Assembly (NCBI RefSeq): GCF_001422365.1
Contig: NZ_LMMT01000016.1
Location: 22,227-86,226 of the forward strand
Source: Pseudorhodoferax sp. Leaf265
GTDB lineage: Bacteria > Pseudomonadota > Gammaproteobacteria > Burkholderiales > Burkholderiaceae_C
Length of the DNA stretch: 64,000 bases
Direction: 5' to 3'
Shown: in pieces, positions 24,846 through 34,396 of the stretch
How the letters are laid out: each line of letters opens with the position of its first letter
Numbering within the stretch: the first letter of the stretch is position 1
Notes under the pieces: model-generated
Database searches by the model: none
What the model was told of the DNA's origin: nothing
What the model saw: only the letters and a program-made list of their open reading frames with translations
Made by a program: the position numbers and the translations under genes

Positions 24846-27490
24846 GGGGTGGGGCTGTTGGCGAGGGAGGCCTGTTCGCGGCGCGCGATGTTCTTCAAGC
24901 GGTACAGCGCATCGAGGGCCTCGCGCGGGGTCAGCGCATCGGGGTCGATGCCGGCCAGCGCGGATTCTACGGGGCTGGGTTCGGCCTGGGCCGCGGCCGG
25001 CGGCGGCGCGAACAGGTCGATCTGGGCCTGGCTTTCGCTGGCCTGCTGCTCCAGGGCTTCGAGCGTGTGGCGCGCATGGTGCAGCACCGGCGCCGGCATG
25101 CCGGCCAGCCGCGCCACCTGGATGCCGTAACTGCGGCTGGCCGGGCCGGCCTGGATCTCGTGCAGGAACACGATGTCGCCGCCCGATTCGGCCGCGCTCA
25201 CATGCACGTTCTGCGCCGCATGGTGCTTGGCCGGGAACTCGGTCAGCTCGAAGTAGTGCGTGGCGAACAGCGTGAAGGCCTGGGTGCGGTCGTGCAGTTG
25301 GGCCGCGATGCCGCTGGCCAGGGCCAGGCCGTCGAAGGTCGAGGTGCCGCGGCCGATCTCGTCCATCAGCACCAGGCTGTGGCGGCTCGCGCCATGCAGG
25401 ATCTGCGCGGCCTCGGTCATCTCGACCATGAAGGTCGATTGCGCGTTGGCGAGATCGTCGGCCGCGCCGATGCGCGTGTGGATCGCGTCGATGGGGCCGA
25501 GCCGGCAGCTGCTGGCCGGCACATGGCTGCCGATGCTGGCCATCAGCACGATCAGCGCCACCTGGCGCATGTAGGTCGACTTGCCGCCCATGTTCGGGCC
25601 GGTGATGACCTGCATGCGCTGCTTGACGTGCAGCCGCGTGTCGTTGGCGATGAAGGCGGCCTGCGAGGTCTCGGCCAGGCGGGCCTCGACCACCGGGTGG
25701 CGGCCGCGCTCGATCTCGATGCAGGGCTCCTTCACGAACTGCGGCGCGCACCAGTTCAGCGTGAGCGAGCGCTCGGCGAAGCTGCACAGCACGTCGAGCG
25801 TGGCCATGGCCTGGGCCAGGCGCGACAGGGCTGGAACGAAGGCCTGCAGCTGGCCCAGCAGCCGGTCGTACAGCCATTTCTCGCGCGCCAGCGCGCGCTC
25901 CTGGGCCGACAGCGCCTTGTCTTCGAAGGCCTTGAGCTCCGGTGTGATGAAGCGCTCGGCGTTCTTGAGCGTCTGGCGCCGCCGGTAGTCGGCCGGCACC
26001 TTGTCCAGCGCGCCCTGCGTGACCTCGATGTAGAAGCCATGCACCTTGTTGAACTGCACGCGCAGGTTGCCGATGCCGGTGCGCGCGCGCTCGCGCGTTT
26101 CCAGGTCGAGCAGGAAGGCGTCGCAGTTGTTCTGGATCGCGCGCAGCTCGTCGAGCTCGGCGTCATGGCCGGCCGCGATCACGCCGCCGTCGCGTACCAG
26201 CGCGGCCGGCTCCTCCAGGATGGCGGCGGCCAGCAGCGCCGCGCACGCGGGCGGCGGCTCCAGGTCCTGGCGGATCTGCGCCAGCAGGCCCGGCAGGCCG
26301 TCGATGCTGTCGGCCAGCAGGCCGGCGCGCTGCAAGGCCAGCTGCAGCGCCACCAGTTCGCGCGGGCGCACCTGGTAGAGCGCGGTGCGCGCCGTGATGC
26401 GTTCCACGTCGCTCGTGCCCTTGAGCTGCTCGCGCAGCTTGGCGTAGTGGCCGGCGCCCGGCGCGTCGCGCAGCACGGCGGTGGCCAGCAGGCGCGCATG
26501 GGCTTCGCCGCGGTCGCGCTGCGGCTCCAGCAGCCAGCGCTTGAGCAGGCGGCTGCCCATGCTGGTCATGCAGGTGTCCAGCAGCGAGAAGAGGGTGGGG
26601 CTGTCCTCGCCGCGCAGGGTCTGTACCAGTTCGAGGTTGCGCCGCGTGCTGAGCGGCAGGTCGATGGCGGCGTCGCTGCGCGCCACGCGCAGCGCCTGCA
26701 GGTGCGACAGCGCCTGGCCCTGCGTGTGCTCGGCGAAGGCCAGCAGCGCCGAGGCCGCGGCATGGGCTTGCGGCAGGCCCTCGGCATGCCAGGCCGAGAG
26801 GCTGGCCACGTGCAGGTGCTCGCAGAGCTTGCGCTGGCCGAGCGCGCCGTCGAACTGCCATGCCGGACGCAGCGACAGGGCCAGCGGCCCGCCCTGCGGC
26901 GTCGTGAGGCGCAGGCTGCGGATGCGCGCTTCCAGCGCATCGGGCACGTCGGCCGGCAGCAGCAGCTCGGCCGGGCCGATGCGCGCCAGCCAGCCCGGCA
27001 ATTCGTCCATGCTGCACTCGGCCAGCTGCAGCTCGGACTGCGTGAGCGCCAGCCAGGCCAGGCCGCAGCGCTGGCGCGGGCCGGGGTAGAAGGCGGCCAG
27101 CACGGATTCGGTCTTGTCGGCCAGCAGGGCCGTGTCGGTCAGCGTGCCGGGCGTGACCACGCGCACCACCTTGCGCTCCACCGGGCCCTTGCCCGTGACC
27201 TCGCCGACCTGCTCGCAGATCGCCACCGATTCGCCGAGCCGGATCAGCTTGGCCAGGTAGCTCTCGACCGCGTGGAACGGGATGCCGCACATCACCACGG
27301 GCTCGCCGGCCGACTGGCCACGCCGCGTGAGCGTGATGTCCATCAGCGCCGCGGCGCGCTCGGCGTCGGCGTAGAACAGCTCGTAGAAATCCCCCATGCG
27401 GTAGAAGACCAGCGTGTCGGGGAAGTCGGCTTTCAGGCCGAGGTACTGGGCCATCATCGGCGTGTGGGCCGAGAAGTCAGGCTTTGGCAT
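24842..27490 (-). CDS. mutS: DNA mismatch repair protein MutS
   Basis: MutS recognises mismatches and recruits MutL. The ATG at 27490 gives 882 aa; a TTG 18 bp upstream is less likely. The mismatch-binding Phe-Tyr-Glu is at residues 35-37 (RMGDFYELF). The connector and lever domains follow ([31 protein letters not shown]). The ATPase carries Walker [14 protein letters not shown] near residue 620, the DELGRGTS-type [17 protein letters not shown] and [13 protein letters not shown]. The length matches gammaproteobacterial and betaproteobacterial MutS. Its stop overlaps the Anbu start, an unusual partner for a repair gene. Confidence 0.98.
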   Translation of the reverse strand: MPKPDFSAHTPMMAQYLGLKADFPDTLVFYRMGDFYELFYADAERAAALMDITLTRRGQSAGEPVVMCGIPFHAVESYLAKLIRLGESVAICEQVGEVTGKGPVERKVVRVVTPGTLTDTALLADKTESVLAAFYPGPRQRCGLAWLALTQSELQLAECSMDELPGWLARIGPAELLLPADVPDALEARIRSLRLTTPQGGPLALSLRPAWQFDGALGQRKLCEHLHVASLSAWHAEGLPQAHAAASALLAFAEHTQGQALSHLQALRVARSDAAIDLPLSTRRNLELVQTLRGEDSPTLFSLLDTCMTSMGSRLLKRWLLEPQRDRGEAHARLLATAVLRDAPGAGHYAKLREQLKGTSDVERITARTALYQVRPRELVALQLALQRAGLLADSIDGLPGLLAQIRQDLEPPPACAALLAAAILEEPAALVRDGGVIAAGHDAELDELRAIQNNCDAFLLDLETRERARTGIGNLRVQFNKVHGFYIEVTQGALDKVPADYRRRQTLKNAERFITPELKAFEDKALSAQERALAREKWLYDRLLGQLQAFVPALSRLAQAMATLDVLCSFAERSLTLNWCAPQFVKEPCIEIERGRHPVVEARLAETSQAAFIANDTRLHVKQRMQVITGPNMGGKSTYMRQVALIVLMASIGSHVPASSCRLGPIDAIHTRIGAADDLANAQSTFMVEMTEAAQILHGASRHSLVLMDEIGRGTSTFDGLALASGIAAQLHDRTQAFTLFATHYFELTEFPAKHHAAQNVHVSAAESGGDIVFLHEIQAGPASRSYGIQVARLAGMPAPVLHHARHTLEALEQQASESQAQIDLFAPPPAAAQAEPSPVESALAGIDPDALTPREALDALYRLKNIARREQASLANSPTP

Positions 27491-27760
27491 GGGCGGGAGC
27501 GAAGACAAGAGGCGTGGCGTGTGGTTGGGGAGCGGGGGGCGATTGTCGCCAAGTTGCGGCCAGCGGTCGCGCGGGCGCGGGACTTGCGGACCGGCGGGCG
27601 CGGCCGCACAAAATTGGCCAACGGCCTTGCGGCTGTCGTTTTGGCGTCATGGCCGCACCGTTCGGTCCGTCAGCGCTGCCCTTCGTCGGCGCTTGGTGGC
27701 TGGGGCGCCGGCCGGCTGATGAAATGGCCGCGGGTACCGTCCCGGAAAAGGAAAGCCGCG

Positions 27761-29329
27761 ATGAAGCTGCGCAGCCAGGTGCTGGGGTTGGGGGTGGTCG
27801 GCGTCGTCATGGCCGGCCTGGTCGGGGCGATCGGCCTGCTCAATGGCAACCGGCTGGCCGCCGAGATCGGCCGGACGGTCGACCTCGGCACGGCGCTGCA
27901 GAGCAGCCAGGAGGCCGACATGATGCACGACGCCGTGCGTGGCGACGTGCTGCTCGCGCTGCTGGGCGCGCAGAGCCGCGACAGCGCACAGATCGCCGAG
28001 GCCAGGCAGGGCCTGGCAGCCCACACCGAGACCTTCCAGAAGGCGCTGGCCCAGCTGCAGGAGCTGCCCACCTCCGAGGAGGTCAAGCGCGTGGTGGCCA
28101 CCACCTTGCCGCAGGTGGCCACCTACACCGCGGCCGCCAGACGCATCCAGGACCTGGCCGGCAGCGACGCCGCGGCGGCCCAGGCGGCCTATCCGGCGTT
28201 CCAGAAGGCCTTCTCCGAACTCGAAAGCCAGATGGCGGCGCAGGCCGATGCCATCGAGCGCAACAGCGAGGCCGTGCACGAGGCCGCCGCGCAGAGCGTG
28301 CAGGCTGCGGCCTTGCAGGTGGTGCTGGCGCTGGTCGTCGCGGCCGTGCTGCTGGTCGGCGCGGCCGTCTGGCTCACGCGCCAGATGGAGCGGCCCATGG
28401 CCGATGCCGTGGGCATGGCCGACCGCCTGGCCCATGGCGACCTCACGGGCAGCGCGGCCGCGCACGGCAACGACGAGACGCGCCGCCTGCTGTCGGCCAT
28501 GGCACGCATGCAGGCGCAGTTCAGCGAGATCGTGCGCAGCGTGCAGCACAACTCCGACAGCGTGGCCCATGCCAGCGTGGAGATCGCCCAGGGCAACCAG
28601 GACCTCAGCATGCGCACCGAGCAGCAGGCCAGCGCGCTGCAGGAGACCTCGGCCTCGATGGAGGAGCTGCGCGCCACCGTGCTGCAGAACGCCGACAGCG
28701 CGCGCCAGGCCAACGACCTCGCGGCCAAGGCCAGTGCCGTGGCTGCGCAGGGCGGGGCGGTGGTGGGCGAAGTGGTGCGCACCATGCAGGAGATCGAGGA
28801 GTCGTCGCGCCGCATCGCCGACATCATCGGCACCATCGACGGCATCGCCTTCCAGACCAACATCCTGGCGCTCAACGCCGCGGTGGAGGCGGCCCGCGCG
28901 GGCGAGCAGGGCCGCGGCTTCGCGGTGGTGGCCTCCGAGGTGCGCGCCCTGGCCGGCCGCTCGGCCGAGGCCGCCAAGGAGATCAAGGCCTTGATCGGCA
29001 CCAGCGTGCAGCGCGTGGAGGCCGGCACGCGCCTGGTCGGCAGCGCCGGCGGCACCATGGACGAGATCGTCGCGGCGATCCGCCGCGTGACCGACATCGT
29101 GGGCGAGATCACCGCCTCCAGCGACGGCCAGGCCGCCGGCATCTCGCAGGTCGGCGACGCCGTCACGCAGATGGACCGCAGCACGCAGCAGAACGCCGCG
29201 CTGGTCGAGGAGATCGCCGCCGCGGCCAGCAGCCTCAAGGGCCAGGCCCAGGGCCTGGTCAACGCCGTGGCGGCGTTCCGGCTGCCGGGCAGCAGCAGCG
29301 TGGTCGCACTGCGGGAGCATGCCGCATGA
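27761..29329 (+). CDS. methyl-accepting chemotaxis protein with 4-helix-bundle sensor
   Basis: The 522-aa receptor starts at 27761 after an AAAAGGAAAG site. TM1 is at about 7-30 and TM2 at about 195-215. The periplasmic domain (31-194) includes [18 protein letters not shown], typical of four-helix-bundle sensors. A HAMP segment ([20 protein letters not shown]) and the Tsr-like signalling domain follow, with [20 protein letters not shown] and [19 protein letters not shown]. The conserved methylation regions include [17 protein letters not shown]. It overlaps the downstream outer-membrane-like gene by ATGA. The ligand is unknown. Confidence 0.95.
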   Translation: MKLRSQVLGLGVVGVVMAGLVGAIGLLNGNRLAAEIGRTVDLGTALQSSQEADMMHDAVRGDVLLALLGAQSRDSAQIAEARQGLAAHTETFQKALAQLQELPTSEEVKRVVATTLPQVATYTAAARRIQDLAGSDAAAAQAAYPAFQKAFSELESQMAAQADAIERNSEAVHEAAAQSVQAAALQVVLALVVAAVLLVGAAVWLTRQMERPMADAVGMADRLAHGDLTGSAAAHGNDETRRLLSAMARMQAQFSEIVRSVQHNSDSVAHASVEIAQGNQDLSMRTEQQASALQETSASMEELRATVLQNADSARQANDLAAKASAVAAQGGAVVGEVVRTMQEIEESSRRIADIIGTIDGIAFQTNILALNAAVEAARAGEQGRGFAVVASEVRALAGRSAEAAKEIKALIGTSVQRVEAGTRLVGSAGGTMDEIVAAIRRVTDIVGEITASSDGQAAGISQVGDAVTQMDRSTQQNAALVEEIAAAASSLKGQAQGLVNAVAAFRLPGSSSVVALREHAA

Positions 29330-29967
29330 AGCGCCTGCACCTGCTGGTTGGCGCGCTCCTGTGCCTGGCTGGTGCATCGGCCTGGGCCGGCCGCCCGCTC
29401 ACGGTGGACGACGCCAACGTGGCCGAAGTCGGCGGCGGCCAGATCGAGACCTGGTATGCGCGCCCCGCCAGCCGCGACCGGCTGTGGACCAGCACGCTGG
29501 GCGTGGGCGTGCTGGACTGGCTGGAACTCGGCGTGGGTGTGGAGCGCAGCTTCTCCGCGCCCGAGACCAGCACGGCCGTGCAGGCCAAGATGCGGCTCAC
29601 GCCGTCGGTGGAGGGCGGCTGCAACCTCGGCGCCGTGGTCGGCCGCATGCACCTGCACCGCGAGCGCAGCGACGCCACCTATGCCAACGGCCTGGTCACC
29701 TGCAACCTGGATGGCGGCCCGCTGCACCTGAACCTGGGCGCGCACCGGCTCGATGGCGGCGGCACGCATGCCACCTGGGGCGTGGCCAAGGAGTTCGATC
29801 TGGGCACCGTGACGGCCCATGTCGAGGCCTTCGGCCAGCAGCACGGCAAGCCCACGCTGCAGTTCGGCCTGCGCCGCGAGATCGTCAAGAACCTGCAGAT
29901 CGACGGCACGCTGGGGCGTGCGGAGCGCAAGGCGGTGTTCAGCGTGGGGCTGCGGATGGGGTTTTGA
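29326..29967 (+). CDS. exported protein, predicted outer-membrane beta-barrel, unknown function
   Basis: The 213-aa product has a clear signal peptide ([21 protein letters not shown], cleavage after AWA given in part as SAWA). The remainder is made of alternating amphipathic strands rich in Gly, aromatic and Leu residues ([44 protein letters not shown]). It ends in Phe, as outer-membrane proteins often do. The start ATG overlaps the chemoreceptor stop, so the two genes are translationally coupled. I do not recognise a named family. Confidence 0.72.
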   Translation: MKRLHLLVGALLCLAGASAWAGRPLTVDDANVAEVGGGQIETWYARPASRDRLWTSTLGVGVLDWLELGVGVERSFSAPETSTAVQAKMRLTPSVEGGCNLGAVVGRMHLHRERSDATYANGLVTCNLDGGPLHLNLGAHRLDGGGTHATWGVAKEFDLGTVTAHVEAFGQQHGKPTLQFGLRREIVKNLQIDGTLGRAERKAVFSVGLRMGF

Positions 29968-30011
29968 GGCGGTGCGGGCGGGCTGCACCGACCAACTTGC
30001 ACCAAGTCGGC

Positions 30012-30761
30012 TCAGGTCAGATTCAATCCGCCATCCGACAGCAGCACTTCGCCAGTGAGGTAGTCCGAGCCAACCAGCATCGCAACTGCGTGGGCGATAT
30101 CGTCCGGGCTGGCGGCCCGGTGCATCGGAGCGCGCTCGCGCCACAACGCTTGTGCGCCGGTCCACCCGGCCGTCAGAGGCGTGTCGACCAAACCCGGCGC
30201 AACGGCATTGACCCGAATATCCGGCCCCAGTGACAGTGCGAGCAGGCGGGTCATGTGGTTGAGCGCAGCCTTGCTGACCGCGTACGGAATGGAGGCACCT
30301 TTGGGACGGATTCCCGCATGCGAGCTGATGTTCACCACGCTGCCAGCCCGTCGGCACTGAGCAGCTTCGCGCAGCGCCGACTCCGCCAAGGCGACGAGAT
30401 GGAACGGTGCCACGACGTTCACCTCATGGAGTTCATGCCACACCGCAGCGGTTGCCGAGGCCAGGTCTTCATGCGGAATGACTTTGCTGATGCCGGCATT
30501 GTTGACCAGCACGTCCAGTTGACCCCACGCGGAGACGGCCTCGCTGACAAGACGGGCCCGATCGGCTTCCAGGGCAAGATCGGCTTGTACGTAGATGGCC
30601 TGATTCATTTCAGCAGCCATCGCACGACCGACGTCCGCAGAGCTCCGTGAATGAAGAACCACCGAATAGCCGTCTTGGTTGAGCCGGCGCGCGATGGCCG
30701 CGCCGATGCCGGAAGTGGATCCTGTGACCAATGCGACACGAAGCACGGTATCAATTTTCAT
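30012..30761 (-). CDS. short-chain dehydrogenase/reductase
   Basis: A 249-aa SDR: VTGSTSGIGAAIARRL (residues 12-27), NNAGISKVI, VNISSHAGIR with the catalytic Ser, YAVSKAALNHM with Tyr and Lys, and a C-terminal YLTGEVLLSDGG. Its DNA is visibly less GC-rich than the chemoreceptor genes to the left, as is the next gene, which suggests a separate origin for 30000-31420. It is the only gene in its apparent transcription unit, with 92 bp to the GNAT gene. Substrate unknown. Confidence 0.92.
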   Translation of the reverse strand: MKIDTVLRVALVTGSTSGIGAAIARRLNQDGYSVVLHSRSSADVGRAMAAEMNQAIYVQADLALEADRARLVSEAVSAWGQLDVLVNNAGISKVIPHEDLASATAAVWHELHEVNVVAPFHLVALAESALREAAQCRRAGSVVNISSHAGIRPKGASIPYAVSKAALNHMTRLLALSLGPDIRVNAVAPGLVDTPLTAGWTGAQALWRERAPMHRAASPDDIAHAVAMLVGSDYLTGEVLLSDGGLNLT

Positions 30762-30853
30762 CTGGGGAATCTGTGAAATCCAAACTCAGCATTGTTGGAT
30801 GACGCTCCGCTCTGAGGTCGAACGGCAAAGCGCCAAAAAAACTTCTGATCCGG

Positions 30854-31417
30854 TCAAGCGCAATGCGATGCCGCATGGCCATCACTCGACAGCCGGTACA
30901 GCCAATGCTGGCGCAGGCCACTGCCCTCTGGCACGTGGGGATGCTCGAAGGTGCCAGATGCCCGCATGCCAAGACGCTCCATGACGCCGCGCGACCTGAC
31001 ATTGCACAGAGCGGTGAACGACACAATTTCGCTCAAGCTGAGCAATTCGAAACCAACGCGCAAGGCGCCTCTTGCGGCTTCCGACGCGAACCCCTTGCCC
31101 CAATGCCGAATCCCGAGACGCCACCCGACCTCCACGCATGGGGAAAACGGGAGTTCAGCGGATGGCGTGTGGAGGCCGACAAACCCAATGAACTCTTGGG
31201 TGGCTCTGGATTCCGCCGCCCAGAAACCCCAGCCGCGTTCTTCGAGGAGAGACTGGCAGCGGTCAGCCATTGCATCACTCTCCATGCGCGTGAGTGGCGA
31301 AGGGAAGAACTCCATGACCTTCGGATCGGCATTGAGCATGGCGAAGGGTTCGCGGTCAGAGGGCTTCCATTGACGCAAGCGAAGGCGCTCGGTCTCGAAT
31401 TCGATGAGATGTGTCAT
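30854..31417 (-). CDS. GNAT acetyltransferase, RimJ/RimL-like
   Basis: A 187-aa N-acetyltransferase. TERLRLRQWKPSDREPFAMLN-type opening (here ETERLRLRQWKPSD), VMEFFPSPLT, VEVGWRLGIRHWGKGFASEAARGAL (acetyl-CoA loop) and RSRGVMERLGM are typical of the RimJ/RimL branch, which modifies ribosomal protein N-termini or small amines. It shares the lower GC of the adjacent SDR. Substrate unknown. Confidence 0.9.
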   Translation of the reverse strand: MTHLIEFETERLRLRQWKPSDREPFAMLNADPKVMEFFPSPLTRMESDAMADRCQSLLEERGWGFWAAESRATQEFIGFVGLHTPSAELPFSPCVEVGWRLGIRHWGKGFASEAARGALRVGFELLSLSEIVSFTALCNVRSRGVMERLGMRASGTFEHPHVPEGSGLRQHWLYRLSSDGHAASHCA

Positions 31418-31722
31418 TTTCTACGGTGCTCGGCGATGGTCACCCATGACGCCGCGCTCGGCCGACGCCGCAGGCGGTCGGATGCAGCGGCTTGTATGGT
31501 GATTCCAGCGCACGCGATTTACGCCCGACAGAGCGTAGCAGGCGGACCCACAGCACCGGCCCACCCGCGCACGCTGGATGCCTGCGCCGCACTTCGCCGC
31601 CACGCCCACCACCGTCGGCAGCACGGAGGCCGTGCCAAGCTTGGGCGACAGCGGTGCACCTTCCACTGGGCACAGGCGCCCCGGCGCGGGCATCCGGGCG
31701 TGCGGATGTGCCTGCGGCCGCC
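31418..31722. other. 305-bp intergenic region, possible repeat tail
   Basis: No convincing gene. The minus strand at about 31450-31500 translates in one frame to YKPLHPTACGVGRARRHG, resembling LHPTA-type tails that I recall on unrelated proteobacterial proteins and that mark an intergenic repeat. This is memory-based. Nothing else stands out in the region. Confidence 0.3.
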
Positions 31723-32706
31723 CTACACCGCCACCGGCTTGCGTACCACCACATTGCGCTGCGTGACCCGAAAGCCGCAGCGCTCGTAGAGCCGGGCGGC
31801 ATCGTGCGCGTTGTCCGCATCCACGCCGAGCACCGATTCGTCCATGCCGGCATCGCGTTGCGCGACGAGGGCGCGGGCGATCAGCGCGCCTGCCAGCCCG
31901 CGCCGGCGCCATGGCGCGCCGACGCTGATGAACTCTGTCTCGCCGCGCCGGCGGTTCTGCGTGGCGTTCTGTTCGGCGTTGATGAAGGGCTTGACCTGGC
32001 CGGCCACGCGGCCGCTCGCGGTGTGCCAGGCCACCTGCCACAGCTGGGGCTGGAAGGTCGGCAATGTCGTCCAGCGCTCGAAGTCGCCCGGCCTGGGCGG
32101 GGCGACATCCCAGTGCCCCTGCAGGGCCTCCATGTGGGCGTCGAAGATGGCGCGCAGGTGCTCGGGCTGCACCGGCCGCACCTCGAAGCCTTCGGGCAGC
32201 GGCAGGTCTGGAATGTCGTCCAGCGTGGGCCGCTCCATGCGCAGGAAATGCCGCGCCGGCGCATAGCCGGCGCGCTGCAGCATGGCGCTGCGCCCGGTCT
32301 CGCCCTCGGTCACGAAGACATGGTGCACTGAGGCGGCGTTCTGACCCTGGGCGAACGCGCGCTGCCTGGACTCCACCCAGTGCAGCAGCACGGTGCCGAT
32401 GCCGCGGCGGCGCAACGCCGGATGGACGAAGCCGATCTGGGCCTGGACCAGGCAGCCGTGCGCGTCGGTCCAGTGCGCGCTGCGCACGTAGCCCGCCAGG
32501 CGGCCGTCGCACTCGGCCATCACGAGGTCGCGCAGCGGGTCGAAGCGCGGCAGGCGGGCATAGTCCTCGCGCATGTGCTCGGGCGTGCGCACCCAGCCCA
32601 TGCGGTCGGCGGCGAACACGGCGTTGGCCACCTCGGCCATCGCGGGAAAGTCGGCGTCGCCGGCGAAGGCGCGCAGCTGCAGGCCGGGCGGGTGCTCTGG
32701 GGACAT
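31723..32706 (-). CDS. tandem-domain GNAT acetyltransferase
   Basis: The 327-aa protein contains two GNAT folds. The N-terminal domain (about 10-150) has IGFVHPALRRRGIGTVLLHWVE. The C-terminal domain (about 165-320) has FISVGAPWRRRGLAGALIARAL followed by ESVLGVDADNAHDAARLYERCGF. Two-domain GNATs of this layout include mycothiol synthase-like and aminoglycoside-like enzymes; no substrate is claimed. The start ATG at 32706 is well placed. The 337-bp upstream region is mostly a structured repeat element. Confidence 0.9.
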   Translation of the reverse strand: MSPEHPPGLQLRAFAGDADFPAMAEVANAVFAADRMGWVRTPEHMREDYARLPRFDPLRDLVMAECDGRLAGYVRSAHWTDAHGCLVQAQIGFVHPALRRRGIGTVLLHWVESRQRAFAQGQNAASVHHVFVTEGETGRSAMLQRAGYAPARHFLRMERPTLDDIPDLPLPEGFEVRPVQPEHLRAIFDAHMEALQGHWDVAPPRPGDFERWTTLPTFQPQLWQVAWHTASGRVAGQVKPFINAEQNATQNRRRGETEFISVGAPWRRRGLAGALIARALVAQRDAGMDESVLGVDADNAHDAARLYERCGFRVTQRNVVVRKPVAV

Positions 32707-32773
32707 CGCGGCAAGTCTCCGGGCTTGGTTGTTCTTGGTTGTGCGCAGTGTCGCGCGATGGGCGCCTGGGTGG

Positions 32774-33047
32774 CTAGGAGCGTGGGCGGCAGAAATCCGG
32801 CCCCGCGTGCGGCCTGCAAGGGGGCGCAGGCTAGGCGCCGGACGAAGCGCAGGCTGGCCGCCTGCGCGAGGACGGCAACGACGCATGCGCCCCCTTGCAG
32901 GCCGCACCCTTCGGGCCGGGGCGATTGGCAGCGCCATCCTTCGTTGCCGGCTCGTTGTGTGGCAGGCCACACGGCCTCGCCGGCGCCTCGGCTGGCACCG
33001 CCACTCGCCCCGGCGCGGGGCCGGATTTCTGCCGCCCACGCTCCTAG
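32774..33047. repeat. structured inverted-repeat element 1 (274 bp)
   Basis: Perfect 34-bp outer arms (32774-32807 and 33014-33047, ends CTAG) enclose two stem modules. Module 1: perfect 22-bp arms 32807-32828/32886-32907, capped by GCGCAGGC-TGGCC-GCCTGCGC at 32847-32867. Module 2: arms 32915-32935/32994-33014 matching 18 of 21, capped by GTGTGGC-AG-GCCACAC at 32957-32972. The right arm overlaps the stop codon of the adjacent SRPBCC gene. This fills most of the 32707-33043 gap. Confidence 0.9.
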
Positions 33048-33541
33048 TCTGGCCTGTGGTTCGACCGCCACGCCTGTACCGCATCGCCGTGGGTGGCGAG
33101 AAACTTCTGCAGGCGCGCGAAGCGCTTGCGCGTGGCCCGCAGGAAGATGCGGTCGACCACGGGCTCCAGCAGCCAGGCCAGCGCCCTGGGCGCGACCGAG
33201 AAGGTGTAGGTGTAGACCAGCACGGAGCGGCCGTCCGGCAGCGGCTGGTGGCGCATGGAGGCGGCCCAGCGCGAGAACGGGAAGGACTGCCCGACCATGC
33301 TGGCCGCGGCGAGGACAGGTGGGTCGTAGCTGACGAAGCGCGTGGTCATCGACAGGCTGCGCAGCCAACCCCCGCCGGTGTTCTCGCTGACGGCACCCAC
33401 GCTGGGGCAGGGCGCGCCGCCCTGCACCTGCGTGCGCGACACCAGCGAATCCCAGTGCGCGCGCCAGCGGTGGTAGTGGAATGCGTCGAACACCACCTCG
33501 GCCGGCGCGGGCATCGCGAACTCCAGCCTTCTGTGCGCCAT
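33044..33541 (-). CDS. SRPBCC-fold (START/Bet v1-like) protein
   Basis: The 165-aa protein has the SRPBCC-type opening MAHRRLEFAMPAPAEVVFDAFH, then HWDSLVSRTQVQGG and LVYTYTFSVAPRALAWLLEPVVDRIFLRATRKRFARL, as in polyketide-cyclase-like or lipid-binding proteins. Such folds bind hydrophobic ligands. It is the last gene of a minus-strand block with DUF2269, DoxX-like and saccharopine-dehydrogenase-like genes, and starts 1 bp after the DUF2269 stop. Its stop codon lies in the right arm of inverted-repeat element 1. Confidence 0.82.
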   Translation of the reverse strand: MAHRRLEFAMPAPAEVVFDAFHYHRWRAHWDSLVSRTQVQGGAPCPSVGAVSENTGGGWLRSLSMTTRFVSYDPPVLAAASMVGQSFPFSRWAASMRHQPLPDGRSVLVYTYTFSVAPRALAWLLEPVVDRIFLRATRKRFARLQKFLATHGDAVQAWRSNHRPD

Positions 33542-33542
33542 C

Positions 33543-34016
33543 TCAATCCCAGGCCGGCTTGGCGACCATCAGGTAGAAGATGGCCAGCATGGCGACGAAG
33601 GCCGGATACCCCAGGCCTTCCCACCAGCAGCGGCAGCGGTCGAATGCCGCGGGCAGCGGCGTGCCGTCGCGCGCGGCCTCCTGTGCCATGCGGGCCATGC
33701 GCAGTTGCAGCCAGACCACCGGCAGCCAGCAGGCGCCGGCGAAGGCATAGAGCAGCAGCGCCAGCAGCAGCCAGGGTGTGGACAGCGGCCAGCCCGCGGC
33801 ATGGGCGAGCCACAGGCCCGACAGCGGCTGGAAGACGGCCGCTGGCGTGGTGAACCACCAGTCCGCGCGCACCACCAGCCGGGTGATGACGGCCTGGGCC
33901 GCGACGCTGCCGCTGCGGTTGCCGAAGAACATGTAGAAGGCCGAGCCGAAGCCCGTGCCCACCAGCACCACGCTGGACAGGATGTGCAGCCACTTGACCA
34001 GCAGGTAGCCGCTCAC
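33543..34016 (-). CDS. DUF2269 family membrane protein
   Basis: A 157-aa protein with about four membrane segments. The opening YLLVKWLHILSSVVLVGTGFGSAFYMFF is the DUF2269 signature (conserved KxxHxxS and G residues), followed by ADWWFTTPAAVFQPLSGLWL and WEGLGYPAFVAMLAIFYLMV. The function of the family is unknown. It overlaps the stop of the DoxX-like gene by 4 bp (ATGA), so the block is translationally coupled. Confidence 0.88.
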   Translation of the reverse strand: MSGYLLVKWLHILSSVVLVGTGFGSAFYMFFGNRSGSVAAQAVITRLVVRADWWFTTPAAVFQPLSGLWLAHAAGWPLSTPWLLLALLLYAFAGACWLPVVWLQLRMARMAQEAARDGTPLPAAFDRCRCWWEGLGYPAFVAMLAIFYLMVAKPAWD

Positions 34017-34396
34017 CGCCGCGCCTCTTCACGCAGCAGCAGCCACAGGCCCGCCGCCAGCGGAATGTTCTTGGTCAGCGGCCCCAGCGGGTGCAGCCAC
34101 AGGGCGGGCAGCAGCAGCGTGGCGGCCAGCGTCATGAGTGCCATCACGGCCAGGGCGGCCCAGTAGACCCGCCGGCCGGGGCGCAACGCCATGGCCAGGC
34201 CCAGCAGCAGGTCCACGCCTGCGCCCGCGAACACCACGGTGCGGATGGCCGCGGCATCGGTCCATCCGGCCTGATGCAGCAGCAAGGCGGATTGGCCCTC
34301 GCGTTCCACCACGCTGACGACGGCTGTGGCGAGCCAGACGAACACCAGGCTGGCGCGCAGCACGCCCAGCGCGGCCGGACGTTCAGCCGGCGGCAT
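34013..34396 (-). CDS. DoxX-like membrane protein
   Basis: The 127-aa protein has four hydrophobic segments (about 12-30, 50-68, 75-95, 102-120) and IRTVVFAGAGVDLLLGLAMAL, characteristic of DoxX-like small membrane proteins. It begins 14 bp inside the 3' end of the saccharopine-dehydrogenase-like gene and overlaps the DUF2269 start. Its role may be an accessory to the membrane redox or lipid chemistry of the block, which is speculative. Confidence 0.8.
   Translation of the reverse strand: MPPAERPAALGVLRASLVFVWLATAVVSVVEREGQSALLLHQAGWTDAAAIRTVVFAGAGVDLLLGLAMALRPGRRVYWAALAVMALMTLAATLLLPALWLHPLGPLTKNIPLAAGLWLLLREEARR

Noticed and set aside
25067..29329. A 1420-codon plus-strand open frame antisense to mutS that runs into the chemoreceptor
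   Set aside because: The part over mutS is low-complexity His/Arg/Gln/Gly sequence with no family resemblance, as expected of a GC-rich antisense frame. Only the segment from 27761 is a real gene.
32520..33368. Open frames spanning inverted-repeat element 1
   Set aside because: They arise because the palindromic DNA lacks stops on both strands; translations mirror each other and are not protein-like.
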